NCBI RefSeq assembly: GCF_024298905.1
Contig: NZ_CP101154.1
Span: 2,976,001 to 3,040,000 of the forward strand
Direction of reading: 5' to 3'
Length of the DNA: 64,000 nucleotides
Source: Natronomonas marina
GTDB lineage: Archaea > Halobacteriota > Halobacteria > Halobacteriales > Haloarculaceae
Both the position numbers and the translations under genes were made by a program. Within the stretch, counting starts at the first letter, position 1; the number at the start of each line of letters is the position of its first letter. This document shows positions 24,719 to 32,214 of the stretch, one piece after another. A model generated the notes under the pieces. It was given only the letters and a program-made list of their open reading frames with translations, was not told the DNA's origin and made no database searches.

Positions 24719-25885
24719 TCAGTCCCTCGAGAGGACGGCCAGCGAGTGGAACTGACCGTCGTTTCCGCCCCACGAGTGAGCGATACCTCGTTCGACGTCG
24801 TCGATCTGTCTGTCGCCCGCTTCGCCCATGATCTGGAGTGCGACCTCGGCGTGCCGTGCGACCGACGCGGCGATCCCGGGGTTGGTGCACAGCGGGCCAC
24901 CCGACGGATTGACCGGCAGTTCGCCGTCCATGTCGGTGACCCCCTCCCGCAGGAGTTCGGGACCCCCGCCGGGTTCACAGAAGCCGAGCGCGTCGTACTC
25001 GATCGGCTCGAACGGAATGTAGGGGTTGAACAGCTCCGCCACGTCGAATTCGGACAGCGGGTCCTCGACGTCCGTACGCCCGTAGACCCGGTCGGCGAGC
25101 TTGTCCAGCTTCTCGAAGCCCTGGTACTCGCGGTATCCGGTCAGGTACGTGTTCGAGATCGTGTCGATGTCCTCGACGTGGACGGACGTGTCGGTCAGCT
25201 CCTGGGCGGTCTCCTTGGACGCGAGAACCAGCGCCACCGACCCCCCGGAAACCGGGCAGGTGCCCAGCAGCCGGAGCGGTGAGACGACCATCGGCGAGTC
25301 GAGAACGTCCTCGACGGTGTACGGTTCGCGCCGGTGAGCGTAGGGGTTGTTCGCCGCTGCCTGGTAGTTCTTCGCCGCCGCCCTGGCGAAGTCCTCCTCG
25401 GTCGCGCCGTGTTTCTCCATGTAGCCGGTCCCGTAGAACGCCCCCATGTGCGCGGCGGCGATGAACGGCTTCTCGTACAGCGGGGGTGCAGCCGTGTTCA
25501 GGATCTGCTGTGCGTCGACGGCGGAGTCCCAGGTGGAGGAGCCGTACACCAACACGAGATCGTGCATCCCGGAACTGACCAGTTCGTAGCCGGCTTTGAA
25601 GGCGCTCCCGCCGCCGGTTCCCCCAGTGTTGACGCTTAAGAGGGGTGTGTTGGTGTCCTGCCCGAACGTCTCCATCGTCCGCTCGATACGGTTCGTGCCC
25701 TCGAAGCCGTCCACGGAGGTAAACACCGTCGCGTCGAGGTCGTCGATCCCGATACCCGCGTGTTCGAGTGCGGAACTGACCGCCTGGTACCCCATCGTCT
25801 CCTTGTGGGTTCTCGACTCACGGTGATCGGTGAACGTATCGGGGTCGGAGTACCCCACCCCGACGATGTTCGTGTCGAGTCCCAT
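24719..25885 (-). CDS. Thiolase-fold protein lacking catalytic Cys and His, aldolase-like
   Basis: A 388-residue SCP-x/Ltp-type thiolase-superfamily protein. Where thiolases have the nucleophile (VNxxCASG) this one reads VNTGGTGGG, placing Gly at about residue 89. The GHP motif is replaced by CTNP in VNPSGGPLCTNPG, and the C-terminal CxGGGxG by SWGGNDGQ. It therefore cannot perform normal Claisen thiolysis. Loss of these residues is the pattern of Ltp2-like retro-aldolases that work with DUF35 proteins. Its start codon overlaps the stop of the next upstream thiolase-fold gene by one base. Function as an acyl-CoA aldolase is inferred. Confidence 0.85.
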   Translation of the reverse strand: MGLDTNIVGVGYSDPDTFTDHRESRTHKETMGYQAVSSALEHAGIGIDDLDATVFTSVDGFEGTNRIERTMETFGQDTNTPLLSVNTGGTGGGSAFKAGYELVSSGMHDLVLVYGSSTWDSAVDAQQILNTAAPPLYEKPFIAAAHMGAFYGTGYMEKHGATEEDFARAAAKNYQAAANNPYAHRREPYTVEDVLDSPMVVSPLRLLGTCPVSGGSVALVLASKETAQELTDTSVHVEDIDTISNTYLTGYREYQGFEKLDKLADRVYGRTDVEDPLSEFDVAELFNPYIPFEPIEYDALGFCEPGGGPELLREGVTDMDGELPVNPSGGPLCTNPGIAASVARHAEVALQIMGEAGDRQIDDVERGIAHSWGGNDGQFHSLAVLSRD

Positions 25886-27027
25886 CAGTCACCACCCCCG
25901 ACGACGAGAACCGCATCGGTCCGGCCGAATTCGCCGAGCGTACAGTCACTGTCGGTCGCAACCGCCGTGTCTATGTCGGTATCTACCATGTCCGAATCAT
26001 CCTCGAGAAGCCTGATCGCCTCGATCGCTCTGAGGAGCCCGCCGGTGTTCAGGGGGTTCGTAGCGAGCGCGCCGCCCGAGGCGTTGACCGGCACGTCGCC
26101 GTCGACGTCGGTGACGCCGTCCCGGAGCAACTGTCCTCCCTCTCCCTCCTCGCACAGACCGAGGGCCTCGTACCCCAGTATCTCCATCGGAGCGACCGGG
26201 TTGAACAGCTCGACGGCGTCGACCTGTTCGCGGGGGGCGTCGATGCCGGCCCGGTCGTACGCCCGCTGGGCCGCCGCACGGAGCGCGGAGCCCGAGACCC
26301 GATCGTCGAGGCTGTGAACGCGGGTCCGGCTCGACGAGAGGCCGGATCCCTCCACCCACGCGTAGGCATCGTCGCCCGCGACGTCCTCGGATGCGAGGAC
26401 CAGCGCCGCCGCCCCCTTCGAATCCGGCGCGACCTCGAGTTCACGAAGCCGCGAGACGACCTTCGACGAGTCGAGGACGTCCTCGACCGAGTGGGGTTCG
26501 TCTCGGTGTGCGTGGGGATTGTTCGCCGCCGCGCGGTAGTTTTTCTCGGCGACTCTGGCGTAATCCTCCTCGGTAACGTCGTGGTTCTCCAGATGCTGTT
26601 CGGCGAGCATGCCGAACGTCTGGAGGTAGTTCACGCCGAGATCCTGGTGGTACAGCGACTCCTGACTGATGGTGCTGACCGCGGCGGGGTCGGTCTCGAC
26701 GGAGTCCTCCGAGGAGACCACGACGACGTCCGCCTTGTCGGCGTAAATCTGTGCGACGGCCTGGTGGATGGAGTACAGACCGCCGTTCTGGATGCGGACG
26801 GTCGGCTTTTCGTACCCTCCGGACGGGCACGCTTTCATCCCGCTGCTGATCGTCGCCCCGTCGTAGGCGTCGTGACCGCAGTTGACGACCGTGTCGATGT
26901 CGTCGCGCTCGAGGCCCGCATCGGTGAGAGCCGCCCGTACCACTGGGAAGATGTGTTCGTCCCCACGGGCGTCCACGCTGTCGTGGAACCCGTCGAGAGA
27001 GTATCCGATAATACCAACTCTTGACAT
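25885..27027 (-). CDS. Thiolase-fold protein lacking catalytic Cys and His, second subunit
   Basis: A 380-residue thiolase-superfamily protein, paralogous to its neighbour. The nucleophile region reads RIQNGGLYSIHQA, with Asn near residue 81 where Cys belongs, and the GHP motif is TNP in VNASGGALATNPLN. Shared family blocks are YARVAEKNYRAAANNP(H/Y)AHR and VELFNPVAPMEILGYEALGLCEEG, close to those of the neighbouring protein. The two genes overlap (TGATG) and should yield a stoichiometric pair. A TATA-like AAATATATATT at 27061-27073 would drive both. The product most likely forms a hetero-complex with its paralogue and the DUF35 protein. Confidence 0.85.
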   Translation of the reverse strand: MSRVGIIGYSLDGFHDSVDARGDEHIFPVVRAALTDAGLERDDIDTVVNCGHDAYDGATISSGMKACPSGGYEKPTVRIQNGGLYSIHQAVAQIYADKADVVVVSSEDSVETDPAAVSTISQESLYHQDLGVNYLQTFGMLAEQHLENHDVTEEDYARVAEKNYRAAANNPHAHRDEPHSVEDVLDSSKVVSRLRELEVAPDSKGAAALVLASEDVAGDDAYAWVEGSGLSSSRTRVHSLDDRVSGSALRAAAQRAYDRAGIDAPREQVDAVELFNPVAPMEILGYEALGLCEEGEGGQLLRDGVTDVDGDVPVNASGGALATNPLNTGGLLRAIEAIRLLEDDSDMVDTDIDTAVATDSDCTLGEFGRTDAVLVVGGGD

Positions 27028-27370
27028 TGTTGTCGATCCATGTTACTCATAACCCGTTCTCAATATATATTTTCGGGAGCACGCATCGGTGGCGTCCGGA
27101 GACGCTGGAGGGGCCGAGACCGCCTCGAACGCGCCGGGCGTCGGCCGACCCCATCGTTCGCGGGATCTTCGGCGAACGCGCTTGCATCCGGACAGTGCCC
27201 ACGATGCCGCCAGCGGGGAGAGCGGCCCGCGTCCGGACCGGTCGGGTCGGACCGCGTGTTCGTGACGCGGCCGAACGCGGCGTTGGAGATGCGTTCGTTC
27301 GGAAACGCGGCGTTCGTCGGGACGTTCGAACGGGACAGGAACGGCGGGGGCGGCGGGTTCGGACGCCAGC
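27028..27370. other. Intergenic region, 343 bp
   Basis: The left end (27,040-27,075) contains the AT-rich promoter of the thiolase-fold gene pair, with a TATA-like stretch on the minus strand. The remainder is very GC-rich, with loosely repeated CGGCGTT/GTTCG words and no reading frame that looks protein-like on either strand. Confidence 0.6.
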
Positions 27371-27823
27371 CTATCGACCGCGGCTTTCGACGATCACGAG
27401 GTCGACACACCGTACGACGGGGTCGTCGTTTTGGTCGACGCCGACGAGTTCGAAATCGACGTACCCGCCCCGGTGATCGTCCGAGGGTTCGGTCCGAACG
27501 ACCTCGACCCACCCCGAGAGTTCGTCGCTCGGTCGCACGGGGCGCAGAAAGCGGAGCCGGTCGAAGCCGATCCCCGCGACGACGGCCGTCCGGGCGAAGA
27601 GTTCGTCGACGGCCATCCGACAGCAGACACACAGCGTGTGCAGCCCGCTGGCGACGAGTTCGCCGAACTCCGTCTCCTCGGCCATCTCCGGATCGAGATG
27701 GGGTCGCTGGGGATCGTACCGTTCGGCGAACGCCGTTATCTCGGCTTCGGTGATCTCGTGACTGCCGAACTCGTAGCGGTCCCCGACCTCGAAGTCCTCG
27801 AAGTGCAGCTCCGGATCCGTCAT
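27371..27823 (-). CDS. MaoC-family dehydratase
   Basis: A 150-residue hotdog hydratase that starts MTDPELHFEDFEVGDRYEF. It has the family blocks HEITEAEITAFAERYDPQRPHLD and VASGLHTLCVCCRMAVDEL, and the strand block FDRLRFLRPVRPSDEL. A GCTTTATCG element lies about 27 bp before the ATG. The in-frame codon at 27850 would give a longer protein but would pass through this promoter. Third MaoC homologue of the island; hydration of an acyl-CoA is likely. Confidence 0.87.
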   Translation of the reverse strand: MTDPELHFEDFEVGDRYEFGSHEITEAEITAFAERYDPQRPHLDPEMAEETEFGELVASGLHTLCVCCRMAVDELFARTAVVAGIGFDRLRFLRPVRPSDELSGWVEVVRTEPSDDHRGGYVDFELVGVDQNDDPVVRCVDLVIVESRGR

Positions 27824-27886
27824 CCCGTCGTCCGTCGCTCGATAAAGCACATAAGCGTTTCGTCGACGATCCCGGCGGGGGACGGC

Positions 27887-28885
27887 CTACGCCGAAGGGC
27901 TGAGGTGCCGCCAGTGGTCCTCTCCCCGGAACGGGGTGTAAACCGCGACCCGGTCGAGGTGTTCGTACCGCGCTTCGATACGGTCGTGTAGTTCGTCCCA
28001 CCGCCCCTCGACCGAGAACGCGTCGACCATCTCGTCGGTCACGAGTTCGGGCATCCGATCCCACTCGTCGTTCACCGACAGTTCGTGGAGGCGATCGGAG
28101 ACGTCCCCCCAGCCGTGGACGGCGAGTATCTTCCGATAGGTTCGCGTCGAGGCGTAGAAGGCGAGTTCCTCGCGGACCTCCTCGCGGCACCGTTCACGCT
28201 CCGCCTCGGTGTCACCGACGACCGCGAAGACGGAGGTGGCGAGTGTCACGTCGTCGAGGCTCCGGTCGGCGGATCGAGCCCCCTCGCGTACGTGCGGAAC
28301 GACCTCCTCTTCGACGTACTCCGGCGAGTGGAACGGGTGAACGTGGAGGCCGTCACAGAGTTCCCCGGCGAGGCGGACGTTGTACTCGTTTACCCCTGCG
28401 ACGTAGATCGGAACCCTCGGGTCGTCCGGGACGTCCGGGACGAACTTCGGCGGACAGAGCGTGATCGAGTAGTGCTCGCCCTGGAAGTCGGGCGGCCGGC
28501 CCTCCTCCCAGGCGTCCCAGATCTCCTGCAGTGCCAGAACGTACTCGCGGAGACGGGGCCCGGGCGAATCCCACGTCATCCCGAACCGGCGTTCGATGTG
28601 GCCCTTCACCTGCGTCCCGAGTCCGAGGAGAAACCGGCCGTTGGAGGACCGCTGGAGGTCCCACGCGGTGTACGCCGTGACCATCGGGCTCCGGGGAAAC
28701 GCGAGCGCGATGGCCGTCCCGATGTCGAGTTCGTCGGTCGCCGCGGCGGCCCGGGTCATGAGCGTGAACGGGGAGTGGGTCAGCTCCGTCACCCAGGCGC
28801 CGTCAAACCCCATCTCCTCTGCGACGTCCGTTATTTCGGCGACGCGGTCCAACGGCGGGTCCATGAGGTTCGCATCGATTCGCAT
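27887..28885 (-). CDS. LLM-class (probably F420-dependent) oxidoreductase
   Basis: A 332-residue luciferase-like TIM-barrel protein. Characteristic segments are EEMGFDGAWVTELTHSPF, TDELDIGTAIALAFPRSPM, FLLGLGTQVKGHIERRFGM and the PIYVAGVNEYNVRLAGELCDG block. Haloarchaea make coenzyme F420, and this subgroup (relatives of F420-dependent dehydrogenases from actinobacteria) usually uses it, though FMN monooxygenases share the fold. A GTTAAGG box lies about 27 bp before the ATG. It probably carries out a redox step in the island's pathway. Confidence 0.85.
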   Translation of the reverse strand: MRIDANLMDPPLDRVAEITDVAEEMGFDGAWVTELTHSPFTLMTRAAAATDELDIGTAIALAFPRSPMVTAYTAWDLQRSSNGRFLLGLGTQVKGHIERRFGMTWDSPGPRLREYVLALQEIWDAWEEGRPPDFQGEHYSITLCPPKFVPDVPDDPRVPIYVAGVNEYNVRLAGELCDGLHVHPFHSPEYVEEEVVPHVREGARSADRSLDDVTLATSVFAVVGDTEAERERCREEVREELAFYASTRTYRKILAVHGWGDVSDRLHELSVNDEWDRMPELVTDEMVDAFSVEGRWDELHDRIEARYEHLDRVAVYTPFRGEDHWRHLSPSA

Positions 28886-28964
28886 ACCCGCTCGGAGAGC
28901 GCCGGTCTCCTTAACTCTGTTCGTGCTTCCGAGCGACGGGCCGACGGGAGTCGTGGCGTCGGCG

Positions 28965-29723
28965 TTACGGGTAGTCGGAGGGATACTTCAGGTTCACCTC
29001 GATCACGTTCACCGCCTCGAAGACGGCCTCCCGGAGGCGCTCCTGTTCCTGGGGGTCGCCGACACGACCGATCGGCCCGTACACGCTCACGGCACCCCGG
29101 ACGTTCTCCGCGAGATCCATGATCGGGACGCTGACGCCCTGCATTCCCTCGAACTGCTCTTCCTGATCGATGGCGTACCCCTGTTTGCGGACCCGTTCGA
29201 GTTCCTCGGATAGCTTCTCCCTGTCGGTGATCGTGTTGGGCGTCCTCGCCTTCAGTCCGTGTTCCGAGATGATCTCCTCGACGCGTCGTTCGGGGAGGTT
29301 CGCCAGGATACACTTCCCGGGCGCGAACGAGTGTAACGACGTCCTGATCCCGTCGGGTGTATCGATGTCGACCGCTTTTTCGCCCTGGACGTTGTACAGA
29401 AGAACGCCGTATCCCTGTTCTTCGACGACGAGACTGGCGTACTCGCCGGTCCGGTCGGCGAGTTCTCTCACCTGATGTTTCGCAGCGTTGTACACCCTGT
29501 GCTGGCTCCGAGCACGCTGACCGATGTACAGGAACCGCGAACTCACCCGGTACACCTGATCCTCCTTGATGACGTAGCCGCCATCGTAGAGCGCGTCCAA
29601 ATAATCGTGGACGGTACTGGTCGGTTTGTCCATCCGGTCGGCCAGCTCGGTCACTCGGGCCCCATCGAGCTTGACGAGTTTGTCGATGATCTCGTGTGTC
29701 GTCTCGAGGGTTTTGAGTGCCAT
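28965..29723 (-). CDS. IclR-family transcriptional regulator
   Basis: A 252-residue regulator. An N-terminal winged helix (LVKLDGARVTELADRMDKPTSTVHDYLDAL) is followed by the IclR effector domain, with FAPGKCILANLPERRVEEII and GVSVPIMDLAENVRGAVSVYGP. IclR proteins often control catabolic genes for aromatic acids and similar compounds. ATG at 29723 is used; a GTG at 29729 would add two residues. A TATA-like ATATTGAATA lies just upstream and is followed immediately by a TTCCG-N7-CGGAA palindrome, which suggests autoregulation. It closes the island and is the best candidate for its master switch. Confidence 0.9.
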   Translation of the reverse strand: MALKTLETTHEIIDKLVKLDGARVTELADRMDKPTSTVHDYLDALYDGGYVIKEDQVYRVSSRFLYIGQRARSQHRVYNAAKHQVRELADRTGEYASLVVEEQGYGVLLYNVQGEKAVDIDTPDGIRTSLHSFAPGKCILANLPERRVEEIISEHGLKARTPNTITDREKLSEELERVRKQGYAIDQEEQFEGMQGVSVPIMDLAENVRGAVSVYGPIGRVGDPQEQERLREAVFEAVNVIEVNLKYPSDYP

Positions 29724-29754
29724 ACTCACCCATACTGTTCGACCCTATTCAATA

Positions 29755-29771
29755 TTCCGATACTACCGGAA
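29755..29771. promoter_or_regulatory. Candidate IclR operator 1
   Basis: A perfect palindrome, TTCCG-N7-CGGAA, directly upstream of the TATA element of the IclR gene. IclR-family proteins commonly bind such short inverted repeats next to their own promoter. Confidence 0.45.
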
Positions 29772-29951
29772 ATCGGGGGAGAGATCAGCTCGTTGAACGG
29801 TTCTGCACGGGCGTTATCGCCGTGCCCGGTAGCCATCGAGCCGAGGAGCGCCGGTCGACGCTTCGTACGGCCCGTTCACGGTCCGCTCCGGGACGATCCC
29901 CGGTCTGCGGAGGAGGATCCGCGAAACCACCCCACACGGAGCCCTCAGAAC

Positions 29952-29968
29952 TTCCGGTATATACGGAT
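29952..29968. promoter_or_regulatory. Candidate IclR operator 2
   Basis: TTCCG-N7-CGGAT, the same half-sites and spacing as operator 1 with one mismatch, about 200 bp further upstream in AT-rich DNA. Confidence 0.35.
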
Positions 29969-30218
29969 ATTATTCTAGCTTTCTATCTTACATATAAAAA
30001 TATTCGATATAAATAGGAGGAATAAAATGTGATCCGCGGAGATCCGCCACTATATTGTTATATAACGTATTTTAATGTGAGATTAGAGGGAAGCGTATCC
30101 GATATATACGTACAGTTTCCGTGCAGCCGACCGGACCCGAAGCGCCCGCCGACGCGACCGGCTCTACCGACATCACCCGCCACGCGACGGCCCGTGGAGG
30201 CGGTTCGAGGAAGAATCT

Positions 30219-30240
30219 ATAACAACAATAAAGTTGTTAT
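30219..30240. repeat. Perfect inverted repeat ATAACAAC-N6-GTTGTTAT
   Basis: Two exact 8-bp arms separated by AATAAA. No gene starts close by on either strand with confidence. It could be an operator for an unknown transcript or a small hairpin. Confidence 0.6.
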
Positions 30241-30382
30241 GATTAGGGAGGAACGATCGGGCGTGACCGCACCCGGGGACTCGACCGGGACCGCATCCGA
30301 TCGGCGGCTACCGGTGGGGGTTCGCGGCCAGACGTCGCGTTCCGCCGATCACGAGGTATTTCCTCTATCCTCATAACTTCTG

Positions 30383-30402
30383 ACGCTTGTGCACGTAAGC
30401 GT
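30383..30402. promoter_or_regulatory. ACGCTT...AAGCGT near-palindrome, copy 1
   Basis: The 20-bp site ACGCTTGTGCACGTAAGCGT matches the site at 30964-30983 in 16 of 20 positions and in the same orientation. Confidence 0.35.
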
Positions 30403-30598
30403 ATTTTATGTGTTTTCAGTTGTATAACCCGTCAGTAGAACAGCAACACCGCCGTCGGCGGTGATCGTCGGCGAGAATTTCGGTGTGGCGAACCGTGGTC
30501 CTCGATACCGGAAGCTAGCCCCCGTCGATCCTCGCTCGTCCCGGTCGGACTCTATCTTCAGCAGCGAGAGCATCCCGCCGTTCACGGCGCGGAGAACG

Positions 30599-30949
30599 TC
30601 ACTCGATCTCTTCGTCGAGGATCTCCATGAGCCGGCTCTTGCCGAGTTCCTCGATGAGGACAGACAGCTCGAGGACCTTCTCCTTGCCGAGTTCCTCGAC
30701 GAGTGCCTCGATCTCGTCGGCCGTAAACGTCCGCGCGAGGCTGGCCATCGTCTCGACGACCTCGCCGGTCCGATCGGCGGCCTCCTGTGTCGGGGCGATC
30801 GTCAGCGGCCGATTGACGAACTCGTCCTCCTTGTAGTAGCAGAACCGGAGCTGGTTGTCCTCCTCCGATTCGGGCGTCACTATCTGGACGACACCGTGTC
30901 CGTCTTCCCACTCGTCTACCTTCTGTTCCAGCACCGTTCTATATCGCAT
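30599..30949 (-). CDS. Hypothetical acidic protein
   Basis: A 116-residue protein I do not recognise. The N-terminal half has beta-type segments (RYRTVLEQKVDEWEDGHG, NQLRFCYYKEDEFVNRPL). The C-terminal half is strongly helical and acidic (TADEIEALVEELGKEKVLEL, then IEELGKSRLMEILDEEI) with two similar ELGK units. The acid-rich, salt-adapted composition and codon use look real. The ATG at 30949 is preceded, at promoter distance, by an ACGCTT-type near-palindrome at 30964-30983 that may be an operator. No function can be assigned. Confidence 0.6.
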   Translation of the reverse strand: MRYRTVLEQKVDEWEDGHGVVQIVTPESEEDNQLRFCYYKEDEFVNRPLTIAPTQEAADRTGEVVETMASLARTFTADEIEALVEELGKEKVLELSVLIEELGKSRLMEILDEEIE

Positions 30950-30963
30950 TTTCACAACCTGAT

Positions 30964-30983
30964 ACGCTTACACACGTAATCGT
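30964..30983. promoter_or_regulatory. ACGCTT...AATCGT near-palindrome, copy 2
   Basis: ACGCTTACACACGTAATCGT lies 15-34 bp upstream of the start codon at 30949, where a TATA box or operator is expected, and resembles the site at 30383-30402. Confidence 0.4.
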
Positions 30984-31028
30984 TACGGTGTGGGTTAACC
31001 ATACGTCAGCCGTCAGACTCGAGTTCGC

Positions 31029-32153
31029 TCACCGTACGTCGCGCTCGGTATCGACGGCGTGGGCCGTCATCTCGACGAGGTCGGCGGCCGCGGCCTCGGC
31101 GACCTCCGCGGGGGTGACGGCGGCCGCCCGCCAGGGGGGCAGACGGGTGTCCTCGCCCGGCCGTGCGATGGCGTCCGCGTAGGCGTCGGCCTGCCGGAGT
31201 TCGCCCTCGCGGTCGTACTCGAGGCCGTTAAAGGCGGCGTCGAGTTCGTAGCCGTCGACCAGGCGCTCGACCGCCGCCCGGTAGCGGGCCTCGAGGGTCG
31301 AGTACGCCGGGTCACCGCCGTTCTCCTCGACGGCCCGCAGCAGCGCGGCGCCGACCCGGTCGGCCATGTCCGAGAGGCCGCTCGGTCCCGAGACCGACCG
31401 ATGGTCGTGTTCGTGGATGCCCAGATCGACCTGTGCGGCGCCGTCGGCGCCGACCAGCCGGAACGCCTCCCCGAGCGTGCCGACCTCCAGCCCCCAGTCT
31501 CGCTGGACCCGCATCCGGCGGGCCAGGGCGCCGGTCGTGGCGACCTCGCCGGCCAGGGCGTACCGGAACGCACCGAGGTACTCGATGATCGGGGCGTCCG
31601 ACTCGCGGGCCAGCGCCTCGACCAGCGGCCGGTAGAACAGCCGGAACAGTCGGCCGTAGAGGCGGTCGTTCTCGACGCGGGCGTAGTAGCCCTTCGAGAA
31701 CGCGTGGCCGTTGGCGAGCGGAAAGAGGAGTTTCGGGACGTGGCGGGTGTCGTAGGTGGTCGCGTCGGCGTCGTGAACGACGACGAAGTCGCTCTCGGCG
31801 GCGACGCCCAGCGCGAGCCAGACGTCCCGGCCCTTCCCCCGGGTGCCGTCGAGACCCGACTCGGCGAGCAGTTCCGCGAGTCGGGGCCCGTCGCACCACA
31901 GAAGCTCCAGCGGCAACTCGAAGCCGGCGAGCCACTCGGCGACGGCGCCGACCCGGTCGGCGGAGGCCCGCAGCGGCACGACGACCCGCTCGGGGTCGAC
32001 CGACTCCAGCGTCGACAGCACCCGCTCGGCGGCCAGGCCGGCGTGTTCCCGCTCGGTCATCGGCACGACGACGGCCGCACGGTTCGTCGGCGCCGACGGG
32101 ACCGCCCCGTCGAAGTCGTGGAGGGTCGTCACCCGCTCCTGTACGTACTCCAT
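31029..32153 (-). CDS. GT81-like glycosyltransferase (glucosyl-3-phosphoglycerate synthase family)
   Basis: A 374-residue GT-A fold glycosyltransferase. Family features: a nucleotide-sugar domain starting RAAVVVPMTEREHAG, a GKGRDVWLALGVA segment, the DxD motif in DFVVVHDADATTYD, then FSKGYYARV and RLFRLFYRPLVEAL, and the acceptor region RMRVQRDWGLEVGTL followed by QVDLGIHEHDHR. These align in order with GpgS-type enzymes that make glucosylglycerate precursors as compatible solutes. No phosphatase partner is adjacent, so the acceptor is uncertain; a role in osmolytes or surface glycans is inferred. Confidence 0.8.
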   Translation of the reverse strand: MEYVQERVTTLHDFDGAVPSAPTNRAAVVVPMTEREHAGLAAERVLSTLESVDPERVVVPLRASADRVGAVAEWLAGFELPLELLWCDGPRLAELLAESGLDGTRGKGRDVWLALGVAAESDFVVVHDADATTYDTRHVPKLLFPLANGHAFSKGYYARVENDRLYGRLFRLFYRPLVEALARESDAPIIEYLGAFRYALAGEVATTGALARRMRVQRDWGLEVGTLGEAFRLVGADGAAQVDLGIHEHDHRSVSGPSGLSDMADRVGAALLRAVEENGGDPAYSTLEARYRAAVERLVDGYELDAAFNGLEYDREGELRQADAYADAIARPGEDTRLPPWRAAAVTPAEVAEAAAADLVEMTAHAVDTERDVR

Positions 32154-32214
32154 CGCCGTCTAGGAGGGCCGCCGGCTCGAAAAAGGCCGGCGTTCCGGCA
32201 CGCCGTGCGGGGTC

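Larger units (their letters stand above)
29772..30598. other. AT-rich intergenic region, about 830 bp
   Basis: No convincing gene is seen. A marked AT-rich core spans about 29,960-30,115. It holds the second TTCCG-N7-CGGA(T) palindrome, a perfect Shine-Dalgarno AGGAGG at 30014 before a GTG frame whose product is not protein-like, a perfect inverted repeat at 30219-30240, and a near-palindrome at 30383-30402. The composition break lies exactly at the end of the catabolic island and may be a junction or a control region. Confidence 0.55.

Noticed and set aside
30029-30376. A 115-codon frame with a perfect AGGAGG 8 bp before its GTG start
   Set aside because: The product is Pro/Arg/Ser-rich, not acidic, and matches nothing known. 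The ribosome-binding site is noted as part of the intergenic region, but the gene is not supported.
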